The notes: generated by a model not told the origin, from the sequence alone. A stretch of DNA of 64,000 nucleotides from Calonectria ilicicola (GCA_020809705.1 CP085827.1:4960001-5024000); one strand, 5' to 3'. Counted from the first letter of the stretch, positions 44,372 to 55,321 are shown. Made by a program: numbers and translations.

Positions 44372-45838
44372 ATGGGTCCGCCGCGCACCCGCCGCGCTAT
44401 CAGCGTGAACCCAAGTCGGTTCCAAGAGGGCTCTATGAACGATCGTGTATCCAACACGCCGCCTGTTCATTTCCTCGGCCCCAAGGAGCTTGCTGAGCTG
44501 GAGTGCCCCGTTGAACGCACTCAATCAAGACCCAGCAGTGATGACTTCTCTGATAAGGGTGCCAAGAAGGGCCGCCTCCTCGGCCGTGTGTGGGATGAAG
44601 TACGTGGCCGTCTTGGCTTTAAAGAAGAGACCGAAGAGGAGAAGGGCTCCCGACGAAGAGGGAGAAGCCGAAAGGGAGACGGAGACGATAACAGGCGGGA
44701 GAGGTCGAGAGTGAGAAGCTGGTCAAGAGGGCGAAACAGATCGAGGGGTAGACAAAGGGAGAGAGACGAGAGTGCTAAGGGAGCCAAGGATGAGAAGATG
44801 CATGATGCCACCCCCAAGGAAGCCTCCAAGAATGAGATGCCAAGCAGGGAAGAAATCCTTGCCAACTATCACCACCTTGTCGCTTCCGGCTTCTTTACTT
44901 CTCATGCTATCCAATCCACTCGCCAACCTCCTCCTGGCACAATGCCTCCCAAGGGCGAGGCTAATGGTTCGGGCGCTCCTCGATTCCCTCCCCGTTCGTC
45001 CACTCCTCAGCCGGCACCTCCTCTGCGGGCTATCACCCCGTCTGCTGCTCGTCCTCGATCTTCTGCGGCTAGATCACCCCGCACCTCCCGTGAGGAACCA
45101 CAAGCTTCTTCCTATGACGAGCTGGTTGCCACTGGTTTCTTTGTGCCACCGGCGCCCCAATTCGCACACAGACCTTCGCCTCCTGCCCGTGCTGCCCCCC
45201 CTCCACCAACCAACCCTGCCAGGACTTCCCGTGATTTCCTCCAGCCTCCCACGCCACGCTGGGCTTCTCGAAGAGGAACTCCATCTCCATCGCGTACATC
45301 ATCCCCAGTTCCATCACCTGCGAGTGTTTCCTCCCGAGGAACTAAGCGTGCAGCCGATAACGCTTCAGATGACGAAGCCGATCAAGAAGTTGCAATCGAC
45401 CCACCGACGCCCAAGAAGAAGCTCCGAAAGAATCCTGCTCGCGATCTCAACGCCCCCAAAGTTCGAAACGACAACAACCGACGTGGCACGAATCTACGAC
45501 GTAGTGTCTCTGGTCCCAATAGTGCTAGCCGTGAACACACTACTCTTGCTCGACGTGTCCTTGGCGTTCTGCCCGGTGTAAATGGCAAGACTTCTGTGGA
45601 TATCCAGGAGCGTAACAGACAAACAATCAGACGCTGTGCTTCGGGTGCTTCTACCAAGGCACCACTGCAAGATTTACACACTCGTGTTCTCCGTTCCCGC
45701 AGAAGTCTTGTAGAGGCATTGCGTTCTGGACACAACTCTAACCGTGCTCCCCCTAGGGCGTCAGCTTCAACATCAAAATTCGTGTCTTGTGGTGAGGATG
45801 GCGAGAATGGTGCACCATATCTAACGCTCCACTTATAG
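44372..45838 (+). CDS. Unrecognised RS-rich, Pro-rich protein with a duplicated L-V-A-[ST]-G-F-F motif
   Basis: A single open frame of 488 codons. I do not recognise a family. The N-terminus (1-90) has MGPPRTRRAISVNPSRF and a possible helix LLGRVWDEVRGRLGFKEETE. Residues about 93-135 are rich in Arg-Ser and Arg-Glu pairs (RRRGRSRKG, RSRVRSWSRGRNRSRGRQRE). Two copies of a short motif follow: REEILANYHHLVASGFF at about 159-175 and SSYDELVATGFF at about 247-257, each followed by a Pro-rich stretch. A basic, nuclear-localisation-like segment (TPKKKLRKNP) lies near residue 348. The C-terminal third is basic with RRVLGVLPGVNGKTSVDIQE and TRVLRSRRSLVEALRSG. Composition suggests a nuclear, largely disordered protein that may bind RNA or chromatin; that is inference. 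It sits between veA and SPT23. Confidence 0.7.
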   Translation: MGPPRTRRAISVNPSRFQEGSMNDRVSNTPPVHFLGPKELAELECPVERTQSRPSSDDFSDKGAKKGRLLGRVWDEVRGRLGFKEETEEEKGSRRRGRSRKGDGDDNRRERSRVRSWSRGRNRSRGRQRERDESAKGAKDEKMHDATPKEASKNEMPSREEILANYHHLVASGFFTSHAIQSTRQPPPGTMPPKGEANGSGAPRFPPRSSTPQPAPPLRAITPSAARPRSSAARSPRTSREEPQASSYDELVATGFFVPPAPQFAHRPSPPARAAPPPPTNPARTSRDFLQPPTPRWASRRGTPSPSRTSSPVPSPASVSSRGTKRAADNASDDEADQEVAIDPPTPKKKLRKNPARDLNAPKVRNDNNRRGTNLRRSVSGPNSASREHTTLARRVLGVLPGVNGKTSVDIQERNRQTIRRCASGASTKAPLQDLHTRVLRSRRSLVEALRSGHNSNRAPPRASASTSKFVSCGEDGENGAPYLTLHL

Positions 45839-47621
45839 TTGGCTTCTCACCGGTCTCGATATAAGTGGAAGCCATCGGTTGGGGAGCTAGATTGCACCGT
45901 GAGCCTTGGTACTCACGATACCGGATTACGATGACATGGCAACTGGTGGTAACCGGGAAAGAACAACGGGGTTCTTGAGTTTTGACAGCCTCCGCGGGCT
46001 CTTATGACAATGAACGACGCTTCATGCGACTCACGACTCGATTGGTTTGTTTTGAACAAGTTCAATTAATCCGTGTTTTTGTTTTGATGTGGCAATGTGT
46101 TGGGATGTACAGTTGCGGCAAGATATCCATGATGACAATGCGGCATGGCATGCTTGATGACCTTTTGTTTTTAGTTTCTGGGTTTTCTTTTTCTTCTCTT
46201 TTTTCGGCGTCTCGTTTCCCTCTTGGCTAAGAGCGGAAGCTGGGTTCTGGGTTATAAGGATGACCCCTGGGGGTTTCATTTTCCTTTTTTTTTTTCTCTG
46301 GCATCTTGGGACTCTGGATACGGTTAAGGGTCGGTTCGGGGATACGGCTGGCTCGGTACAGCCTGTTTATTGCGTTTGCTTTTATTTCGGGTTTTGTTTC
46401 GAGGTGTTGGGTTTGCTAAGGACATTTTATTGGAAGGCTTGCAGTCCTTCTCACAACTGTCCGGGTTTGTATTTGTTTAGTGGTGTACGATGGGAAAAGG
46501 TGTAATGGAATCACTGTTTTACCCAAAGCAACTCTCTGAGTTCTTGCGATGACCGTGCTTGTTGAAATGCTTTCTATCTTGACTGATATTTGCCCAAATA
46601 TCCTACTTCTCAAGAAACCAAATCTCGCAGGCTACTTTCTTTTTTCATCACATCATACCACTTCTCGCATAACAGATGGCCATTTCCAAACGGGCTCGCG
46701 ATGAATCATGGCGTACAAGGTCCTTGCTAAGAAACCTATGGATGAGCGATGATATATATATGTGTGTGCGAAGAACGACAGTGTTGGGTTGGTCTCAGAT
46801 CATTCGTGGCCATGGTGTGCCCTTGATTGCTGCAGCACACGGCATTGAGCTGGGTCATATTATCATCCTTGCCCATTGCAATCTCGGTGTTGTGCCACGG
46901 CTCTCTCCTCCTCCCCCTCTCTGCATGTCAAAAGGCTTCTTCACTGGCAAGATGGATGAGCAAGTTGAGATGACCATTTATTCCGTCCTCTACTAACTAG
47001 GCTATTATATACAAATCCTTGACCGGGACTTTGAAGAAAAGTCCCCATTTCCATTTCATTCCTTCCATCGCTATTTCCAAGCCAAAACACATCATCAGAC
47101 CTCCCGCAGGGAGCAAAAACACCCTTCTTCCATAACCTTGCTACCTTCTTTCTAAACCGCGCCCTATATTTCTTTCCCCGCCCATATAACTAGTGCAAAC
47201 ACTTAGTCTGACCCCCAACAGTTGGTGTCAACGAGCCAGCCCGAGAATGACAACAAGTATTATGATCTGGGGTCTGAAATTGTCCCCAGATCCACCTTTA
47301 CCGCTTTGTCCGACATCGTTTAACTTAATCTTGCTGGAAATTGTTTCCCATCATTGACCTTCTCGTTAAGGGTTGAAATGAAATAAATGCTCATGAAAAA
47401 AAAAACCCAATGCCTTCCTCAGGCAGAATGAATGGTCGTCATACTAAATGGACGAAAGCAAAGGCACACAGTATAATAATATACTCTCCAGCCATGCAAT
47501 GTTATTTGTGGATGAAAGAAAAAAAAAGACATCAAATCCCTTCGTAACAGATAACAAAAAAGAGGCAACATGTCTAGAAAGATTCGAAAAAAGAAAAAGA
47601 AAACCGTTATCATAAAACCTT
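45839..47621. other. Convergent intergenic region RS-rich gene / SPT23
   Basis: 1.8 kb between two converging stop codons. T-rich runs at 46170-46310 on the plus strand and A-rich runs at 47397-47600 fit 3' untranslated regions. No gene supported. Confidence 0.45.
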
Positions 47622-50600
47622 TCAAACCTCAACAACTCGTTCGGGTATGTTGTGTTGGATAAGTTGCTGAGTCCTGTCAAGGCCCCCTTGCCAAAGGGAG
47701 CGGGCGAAAGCCCAAGCGAATGGGAATAGTGAGGGGAAGTAGGTGTAGAGCATAATTGAAACCATGATCAAGAGAAGAGGAATCTGCAAAGGGGAATTAG
47801 TATCAGATTGTTTTGTTTCAGTGTGCATGGTACTTACCCAAATGAAAAAGAGGTTGCGATCACTACTCAACCTCTTCATCTTCACCTCACGAGCGGCTAG
47901 GAACTGTTCCTGCTGCTCCTTGGTGATGGCGTTCTTCCGGCCAATTTTCAAGACACTGGGCACCTGTGTCTTCGTCTCTACTACTCCTGATGCTGATGGC
48001 TGATCATACAAGCTTGCACACTTCATATCTGCCTCAGCATCACATGCGGCTTGGACAGCAGATGCCTGTTTGGCGTCAAGGTCCTTCTGCGGGAATAGCT
48101 CCTCGTAAGCGGGGGGAGCAGTTGCAGTGTTCTTGGATGCCATATCCCAGCCTCGGGGTTGTTCGCCATCCGGACTAGGGCGAGCTGTGGTCATTCCAGG
48201 CATCAATTGCTGCATTCGTTGCTGAAGAGCCTGATAATCGGGCATTTGCGGGAAGTGCGGTAGGTTCTGGAAATGCAAAGCCATCGATTGCTGGAACTGT
48301 TGAATTTGCTGCTGGAATTGATCCTTGAGCGCAGCCAGTGCCATGGCGGGGGGAGCCAGCTCTTCCTCAAGCTCAAGCTCTGCAGTCTTCTGGCGACGGA
48401 GGGTGGGTCGTTCCCGATCTTGTCGGAACCCGCTCGACCTCCTCATGCTCAGATAAGCGTGCTCATCAGGATCCTCATCTTCGAAATCTCCCGATGTGTA
48501 TTCTGGGCTATCTTCACTGGAGTCCACCGAGTGTGGCTCTTGGTGAGGTTGCACCTCGGTCATTGGCTCCCACAAAGATCGAAGCGATGTGGCGCTGCTT
48601 GCCCTGCTATGCAGGGAGCCACCGCTACTGCGAGATCGAATATGGCGTTCAGATCGGCGGATGGCACGGAGCACTGCTCGAGATTGAGCGACGTCGGCGG
48701 CGGTGAGACCCGACAAGCTTCGCATGGTGGGGTCGGCGCCGTTTAGCATCAGGCGTCTCACAATTTCGGGGTGGTTGTGGATAGCAGCGATATGCAGAGG
48801 AGTGAAGCCGCCCTTATCACGTGCATCAGGATTGGCTCCCCGCGCAAGCAGCGCAGCCACAAATCGATGGTAGCCAAGCGAGCAAGACAAGTGGAGCATG
48901 GTATGGCCTGTTGGCCGCTTGAGATCCAACCGAGTTCTGTGTGTGCTGTCGTCGAGGTCAATAAGGTCAAGACACTTGAGCAGCTGAGACTCGAGATGCG
49001 CATGGTTGAACATCTGGCTTCCTGGCATTTGACTGCCTGATGATGGGCCACCAGATGAACCGCCAGACCAACCAGAGCTGCCGTCGTTCAAAATCCTTCG
49101 AGCTAGATCGCTCACGTCGACCATTTGGCCAGACATCTTATGGCCGAGAACGGACAGGGCAGTCCTGATAAGCTTGTCTTCGTTGTCATCAATATACTTG
49201 AAGATTGGGGGTTGCTTGCCCATGGGGAAGGCCTGGGCTGCTTGCGCTGCCTGGTGCTTGAATGTGACTGCGACTGCTCCTGCAACGGGCGAGGGGGGAA
49301 GCAAGCAGACAAGCGATGATTCGCCCCAGAAAGTAGTTGTGGTAGCTTTCTGGTCACCGAACCACACCTCGAGTCCCTGGAAGAATGCTGCTCCCAATAC
49401 TGTCACCTCAATGCCACCAATCTTGGGCCCCTCGTTGGGGATAATCTTATGAATAACAGGAGGGGCACGAGTCTGGTTGATACCCATAGGCAGAGTATAG
49501 AGGTTGCTGTTGATTGTCTGGCCGAACTGGCTCTGTGTCGTGCTCACGCTGTTCCTTAAGCCATTAGGGCTGGGGGCTCGGCTTGGATGGTTCGAGGTAG
49601 GTGCAGAGTACAACTGGGCCATAGCCAAGTTATCCATGCTCGCAGAGCGATTGCTAGAAAAGAACGCCGGCTGATCATTGCTGCTTGGAGTGGGGGGTCC
49701 TGTGGCGAACGATGATAAGGTATTCGGCTGTCCAAACAAACTATCAGGTTGTGAGAAAGCGGTCAAGTTGGGGGTGAATGGAGAAGTGGCAGCGGGCATT
49801 TGGATGTTGGTCGCCTGTGCAGGAGGCGAGGGAGATGTGTCAATGCGAGTCATGGTGAGACCATTCGGTAATCGACTCGACCCGCTTGCCTTCCTCTTCT
49901 TTGCCATTGGGCCGCCTAAAGTTGGAGAAGCAGGGCGAGAGAGTGTTCGGGTCGTGGCCCCCGTGGGGGTCGTCTTGCCAGACGAGGTTGGATACGACTG
50001 GCTGTTCCTTTGTTGCATACTTGAGAGATCGCCGCTAGATGGAGACATACGGAAGTTGCCGTTCGTAGGAGGGATGAGATTGGTCGCGTCCATTGATTGC
50101 TGTGGCTGTGGTTGAGGAGCACTGACTGGAACTGCGGTCACAACTGATGCCTCGGGTATGGAGGGTTGTGTGGTCAGCTGTGCCATTGGGTGAGTCTTGT
50201 GGTCGTCGGTGATCATGATAGGATTTGACATGGCTTGTGCCACAACACGGTCCTGGAAATCCTTGATTGTAAAGATGACGTTGAATCCCATCTTCTCGCC
50301 GTGGTGTCGACAGTAGCAGGCAATTCGCATTGGGGCGTCAATCTGCATAGCACCGCTGGGCACCGCAGGCTCAGGACGCCCGGATGGGTCCATGACACCG
50401 CTCAGTGGCTGCCACTCCTTGATCTCCTGGGTATTGAAGACGATGACACGGCGCTCCTCGTCCTGGCTCCAGAGCTTCTCCTCCTCGGGCTTCTTGATCT
50501 TCTTTCGCGCAGCTCGTTTTCGTTCTCTTGTAATACATCCGGTACATATCCGCACTTCGCCGCCGTTCTGAGGCGAGTTCTCCTCATCATCCAAGTTTGG

Positions 50601-51902
50601 CAAAAAGCCTTGGGGATGAGAGGCAGCTCGCTCCAACGCTTGTTTTTTCCTATCATTACCTTCCATGGCGCTGGTGCAAACCAAAGAGACAAATAGCTCT
50701 AGTGTGTCCGGTGCCCTCTTAGGAACGGGTTTAGCGAGAAGCTTGGGCTTTGAAATCGTGTGAGCGGGAAGATGAAGCTTGGTGACGCCGGGAGGTAAAG
50801 GCGTCAAGGTCATTTTGATTGGAATTTGCGTCTCGACGCGAGACTTGAGGGGAGTGGGTAAAATTCTAAGCTCACACCGTCCGGTAAAGTTGTAAGGGGG
50901 TGGAGTAAGTATTGACATCTGTTGTGGGATCGAAATCGGCTGGTTCATCTGAGCGCCAAATTGGAGGGCATTGGGCAAACCATGTAGGTCACCAGGTGCG
51001 GAGCCATCCAATTTGGTCGGCCACATTGAGCTCCCCAAACCTCCATTCATAACTCTTGTAAAGTCCGGCCCGGCATTGGGAGAAGGAGAATTGAAAACAG
51101 CCGCAGGTGAGCCATCGTGGCTCATTACTGCGTTTGACATGGGTGACACCTCACGAGATCCAGCGGTCTTGACTCCGTTCATTGATGAGGCAATGGAATA
51201 TTGCTTCAATTGTGTTAATATTGGGCCAGACGGTATCGAGGGGTGGCAAACTGGACGTACTGAGGGTGCTTTTTGATGGCTATGAGATATTTTCTTCTTC
51301 TTTGGAGTTAAATCTGATCTCATCGGGCTGTTTGTTTTGATAATGGGCATCTCAGGTGAGGCAATGCTGGGTTGGGCGCCATTTGCCGTTTCGGGACTAC
51401 TTGACGCGCTCTCAAAGTCAAAAGACTGGTCGACGAAGCTATCGTCCTGCTCAAACCCGTACAATCCATCAAGGGCAGAAGGATCCGCTTCACGGCCAAA
51501 AGCGAAGGCGGCGTCGTCGTCGGTAAATGCACCAAAGGCCGAATTTCCCCAATCCATCTTGACATCACCGTCGTCCATCATGATATCAGTGGTCGTCGCG
51601 GGCGTCTTAGAGGAGGTGGAGCTTCCGGTGCGTTTCGAGGATGCGGAATCGGACGAAGAGTCTTGGTAGGAGCCGTTGGGCGAGTCTGGAAGTAGGCCGG
51701 AGGTGAGGTCTTGGGGAGAAAGGAAAGCCTTTGGGTCGCTGGCGCCGAGCGACTCTAGGCTCTGAAGAGTATCTGGGCTGTTTGAAAAGTCGAAAAGGTT
51801 GTTGGCACCGAACTCGTCATCGGAAAAATCGTTGAATTCGCCGCCCGACATAGCAGCTCCAGCGATAAGAGGGCTGCCGGGGCCAGTAGGAACGGAGGTC
51901 AT
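47622..51902 (-). CDS. SPT23: Membrane-tethered IPT/ankyrin transcription factor, SPT23/MGA2 family
   Basis: An ER-anchored transcription factor precursor. In yeast, Spt23/Mga2 are cut from the membrane by ubiquitin-proteasome processing and switch on the fatty-acid desaturase OLE1 and hypoxia genes. Exons on the minus strand are 51902-47838 and 47783-47622 (1408 residues); the 54-nt intron is GTAAGT..TTTGCAG. Features: acidic N-terminus (about 18-150), a conserved domain near 335-560 (GRCELRILPTPLKSRVETQ, then a Cys-rich CTGCITRERKRAARKKIKKP), an IPT/TIG domain at about 810-892 (PVIHKIIPNEGPKIGGIEVT), ankyrin repeats at about 988-1077 (HTMLHLSCSLGYHRFVAALL, FTPLHIAAIHNHPEIVRRLM), a PPAY motif at 1263-1266 and a C-terminal membrane segment at about 1356-1379 (IPLLLIMVSIMLYTYFPSLF). 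The first in-frame ATG is 51902; the frame is open upstream only through a TTG. Confidence 0.93.
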   Translation of the reverse strand: MTSVPTGPGSPLIAGAAMSGGEFNDFSDDEFGANNLFDFSNSPDTLQSLESLGASDPKAFLSPQDLTSGLLPDSPNGSYQDSSSDSASSKRTGSSTSSKTPATTTDIMMDDGDVKMDWGNSAFGAFTDDDAAFAFGREADPSALDGLYGFEQDDSFVDQSFDFESASSSPETANGAQPSIASPEMPIIKTNSPMRSDLTPKKKKISHSHQKAPSVRPVCHPSIPSGPILTQLKQYSIASSMNGVKTAGSREVSPMSNAVMSHDGSPAAVFNSPSPNAGPDFTRVMNGGLGSSMWPTKLDGSAPGDLHGLPNALQFGAQMNQPISIPQQMSILTPPPYNFTGRCELRILPTPLKSRVETQIPIKMTLTPLPPGVTKLHLPAHTISKPKLLAKPVPKRAPDTLELFVSLVCTSAMEGNDRKKQALERAASHPQGFLPNLDDEENSPQNGGEVRICTGCITRERKRAARKKIKKPEEEKLWSQDEERRVIVFNTQEIKEWQPLSGVMDPSGRPEPAVPSGAMQIDAPMRIACYCRHHGEKMGFNVIFTIKDFQDRVVAQAMSNPIMITDDHKTHPMAQLTTQPSIPEASVVTAVPVSAPQPQPQQSMDATNLIPPTNGNFRMSPSSGDLSSMQQRNSQSYPTSSGKTTPTGATTRTLSRPASPTLGGPMAKKRKASGSSRLPNGLTMTRIDTSPSPPAQATNIQMPAATSPFTPNLTAFSQPDSLFGQPNTLSSFATGPPTPSSNDQPAFFSSNRSASMDNLAMAQLYSAPTSNHPSRAPSPNGLRNSVSTTQSQFGQTINSNLYTLPMGINQTRAPPVIHKIIPNEGPKIGGIEVTVLGAAFFQGLEVWFGDQKATTTTFWGESSLVCLLPPSPVAGAVAVTFKHQAAQAAQAFPMGKQPPIFKYIDDNEDKLIRTALSVLGHKMSGQMVDVSDLARRILNDGSSGWSGGSSGGPSSGSQMPGSQMFNHAHLESQLLKCLDLIDLDDSTHRTRLDLKRPTGHTMLHLSCSLGYHRFVAALLARGANPDARDKGGFTPLHIAAIHNHPEIVRRLMLNGADPTMRSLSGLTAADVAQSRAVLRAIRRSERHIRSRSSGGSLHSRASSATSLRSLWEPMTEVQPHQEPHSVDSSEDSPEYTSGDFEDEDPDEHAYLSMRRSSGFRQDRERPTLRRQKTAELELEEELAPPAMALAALKDQFQQQIQQFQQSMALHFQNLPHFPQMPDYQALQQRMQQLMPGMTTARPSPDGEQPRGWDMASKNTATAPPAYEELFPQKDLDAKQASAVQAACDAEADMKCASLYDQPSASGVVETKTQVPSVLKIGRKNAITKEQQEQFLAAREVKMKRLSSDRNLFFIWVSTMHTETKQSDTNSPLQIPLLLIMVSIMLYTYFPSLFPFAWAFARSLWQGGLDRTQQLIQHNIPERVVEV
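47784..47837 (-). other. SPT23 54-nt in-frame intron just before the membrane anchor
   Basis: Minus strand GTAAGT..CCCCTTTGCAG, phase 0, no stop in frame. Splicing joins DRNLFFIW to IPLLLIMVSIML, extending one hydrophobic segment. Retention would insert 18 polar residues into the anchor. Confidence 0.8.
48105..48116 (-). other. PPxY motif in SPT23
   Basis: Encodes Pro-Pro-Ala-Tyr followed by EELFPQ. PPxY motifs bind WW domains of Rsp5/Nedd4-type ubiquitin ligases, the enzymes that trigger Spt23/Mga2 processing in yeast. Its place between the ankyrin repeats and the anchor fits such a docking role; that is inference. Confidence 0.6.
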
Positions 51903-52057
51903 GACCAGCAAAACGAGGGCTGGGATGACCCGGAAGGCGCTCTGAGGAAATCGGTCGTTGTGGGTGAATCAAATCAATTGGGGTCGGTGTCGCAGATCAG
52001 AGCTTACAATCGGTGTCGGCGCGCGGGGGGGTTTTCGGAGAGGGCCGCGGGACGCAT
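51899..52057 (-). promoter_or_regulatory. SPT23 leader: single upstream ORF and predicted 66-nt leader intron
   Basis: In the roughly 1 kb upstream of the start codon (51903-52904) the minus strand has only one ATG, at 52057-52055. Unspliced, it encodes 17 residues (MRPAALSENPPARRHRL) and stops with TAA at 52006-52004, which overlaps a good donor (GTAAGC from 52007). If the 66-nt intron 52007-51942 (acceptor TTTCCTCAG) is spliced, the upstream frame extends to 30 residues and its TGA (51901-51899) overlaps the main ATG as ATGA. Confidence 0.5.
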
Positions 52058-54456
52058 CGACTCAGAGAGGGCGGACAGGATGGTTGCGGGTTTGCGGATA
52101 AAGGAGATTCGTCAGATTGCAGTAGCTGTTGGTGTTTCGCAGTGAGCCTTAGACGGCTATGCTCGACGGAAGAGCAAAGCGTCAAAAAAGGCGGGCGGTG
52201 ATGGATGGAGGAAGATCAAGAAGGAAGGCGTGGAGACGGTTGGGGCAGAAAGCAAAATGGCCCCTAGACGCAGGCAGCGCACGCGAACACAAGCTGTGGG
52301 TACCGTGGGTGGTCGGTCAGAGTTGAAAAAAAAAGAGACGGTCAGGGTCGCCTGCCAGCTGTCTGTCTCTCGGGCTGCTTGGGAATAAATCGGGGCGGGC
52401 GGTGAGTTTGGGAGCCGACAGCACGAGAATGCGAAGGAGGGAATAGAGGGAAAAAATGGATGCAAAAAAAAAAAAAAGTCACGATCGAGGGTCGCAAGAG
52501 GTTGACAGTGTAATAACTGAAGGGGAGGCGGGGAGGCGGTTCAGAGTTGAAGAACAGAACAGACCAGGCCAGGGCAAGAGCAACGAGGCGAGACGAAGTG
52601 ACGGACGGGTTACGGGTTAGATCTAGAAGGGTAAAGTGGAGGTTTCTCTACCCTCTGTGGCCCTGTGCTTGGAGTGATTGCACCAGGAAGGGCCCCTCTC
52701 TTGTCGTCAGAAGCCGTGGGCCCTGGAGGAAACTAAGCAGGCCGGGAGGCGTAGGCGTTAGCACCGACTTGGGAGTGTGGTGCAGAAAATGGAGACTGGA
52801 CAGGGCGAGAGAGGAGAGCGTTCCGTCGCGGGTTTGCGAGCGACGTGTGTGTGAATGTGAAGTGCCTTTGAGGTGAGGTGTGTGTGGATGTGTTTGATAG
52901 GCGAGCATGGGTCGTGTCCACCGTGGGCCGTGGGCCGGCTGGTGCATGGGTACCAATACCAATTCTGGGAGCTTCCATCCCCATTCGCTCGCCCAGAGGT
53001 ACGTGGCGGGGACTGACATTTAGACCAGGGCCCTGTGCCGGGTCTAGTACCGTCATTGTACAGTGCGCCCAGGGACTGCCCCCGCTGTGCCAGGCCTTTC
53101 CAGGCAGTGCAGTGGCCGCTGGTGTGGACGGGACCCGCTTCAGGCCCTGCGTCCGTGCGGTTGAGTCACAAACTAACACTGTGTGTATATACGTGTTAAT
53201 GCATGCGCCACACCGTGCGGGGGTCAGCCTCTCGACGGGCCTCGACTTGATTCCGTTTGTCAACTCCCCCATCACAGACACACGACGGCCAGCTGCGAGT
53301 TGGATTCGACGTTGCAAGGATGCTTCCCAGGGCCGTCCCCCAAGTGCCTGCTTTATTCGTAGAAATGTTGGATCCCAGCACAGGTTTTACCTTTGGCTGG
53401 TATAGCGTTCCAAGCTTTCCCTCTCCTCGGGCGTCGATCGTCTCCAGACCGGTATTGGGATTGATAGGGAAAGGTGCCATTGTAGCTGGTCAAGCTTAAA
53501 AAAAATCAATTAAACCCATAAGTCGCATCACCATGCTGACATCCTCCCTAATATCGAGAGACCCTTTCGCCATCGGGCCTAAAGTAATTAGGGACATATG
53601 AAAAAGGGTGGCCCAATTTCGCTCGCTGGACTCGACCCCGTGGTGTGCCCCGGTGACGGGTCAGTCGTGACTCTTCATCCAAAGCCCAGCCGGGACACGG
53701 CCACACAGGAACGAAATTGGTGTTAGACCAGGGTGGGAGGAGACGAGACAGTCTGCCGATGACGCGGGGGTCGCAAGCTTGGGATGGGAGGCAACCACAC
53801 TCACGCAGCCACCATGCACTCATGCAAGCTGTGGCTATTGTTGATACTGTGGGCAGATGAGGTTTCAAAGCGCATCTACGCCAGCTTGTCCTCAAATTGT
53901 CGTCTTCTCGCAGCTTCCGTCAACCGTTTGATTAGGTTTGATGCCCATTAACCATCTGATGTCATGGTGACTCCGGGCCCCCGCGGACATCGTGACCCCC
54001 CCGCCCGCGCTGAACGGAATCAAAGGGACTCGAAAATCGCCGACCGGTTAATTGGCCACAGTGCCTACCAGAGACTGTCCCAAACATCAAACTTCCGGAT
54101 GCCAGGTACCGAGTACGAGGCCCCCTTGGCAAACGCACTTCCGTCAACAGTCCTCAGTACTCGTAGGATATTGTACAATTGTACACGCACGCCGTGCTCC
54201 TACAGACACCAGGCCCAAGTCGGGGCGTCCGGGTTGCCCTTCCTAGGGCCCTTGGCTGCTGCACTCCAACGTGCTGGGTGGAGTTGGAGTTGCAGTCTTC
54301 ATGGGGGAGACCATCCTGATTACTGCACCATCCAGGCTCTCAACTCCCCCTTCCCAGCACCGTGTCAAGGCCACAGTCACGGTCCAAAGCATGGCCCGGA
54401 CTCGCGTGCCGTGGGCGGGTAGGACTAGCACGGCACACGGTGCCCATGCACGCGCA

Positions 54457-54511
54457 TTACCACTGCCATTGCCATTGCCATTACAGTACCATTACCATTA
54501 CCACCTCCTGT
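54457..54511 (+). repeat. CCATTG/CCATTA hexamer repeat
   Basis: About seven imperfect 6-bp units (CCATTG, then CCATTA). Simple repeat. Confidence 0.8.
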
Positions 54512-55321
54512 AGGTCTGTACTCCGTGCATGGACACCACCGGCAAACCAGACCCTGACGATCCGACGGATCACCACCCATTGGTCCTCTCCAGCAGGTGG
54601 CACAAACTGGACCTGGAAAAAGCAACCACCATCCCAAGCCCAGCCAAGCACGAATCACCATCGAGGCACCAGCCTCAGTTGCGGGGACATGCCCACCCCA
54701 GCCCCTTCTGGACTCATGATGACAGTTCCTGCTTCCCCAGTGGCCGCCACAATGGGGCCCTTCCCTTTCCCTGCAAGAACCCCCGGTCTGAATTATGTCT
54801 ACACTCCCTGCTTCAGCTCCACGCGCCCAACAAACCTGACACTGCCTCTCTTAACAGCATGACGAGATGGATCAGCAGCTATTCGCAGCCTGCTCTACCC
54901 GAAACGCGGAGTTGGCGGGCGCACTTTGCCCAATTGACATGCAACGAGAATCTTTCCCCGCCTTTTGCGGCTCAGAGAGATGATGAGGGAGGAAGCGTGT
55001 GAGGACAGGATATCCTCCAATTCAAAAAACAACAATGACAAGCAAGCGTCGCAACTAACTGCGTCGTATCGCTCGCCATCAACATGGGGGTCGGAGTACC
55101 AGACTGTGTGGAAAGCCGTTATCCGGATGCAGCAGGCAGCATGTTCAACTAAGGAACGCCTTCATTGCAACACAATCGGGTTTATCCTGTCAAAAGAAAC
55201 ATTACTCGCATCCCTTCGCATTCCGTCCTTGTCAAAACCGTGCATTCGCCTGCAGCTGCAAGAGGCACGCAACTATGCAGCGTAACCGCCACCATACTCC
55301 ATACCCCTCCCCCCATTTCCC

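Noticed and set aside
52733..53317. 194-codon minus-strand frame upstream of SPT23
   Set aside because: Low-complexity Thr/His/Pro-rich reading of leader and promoter sequence without any recognisable feature.
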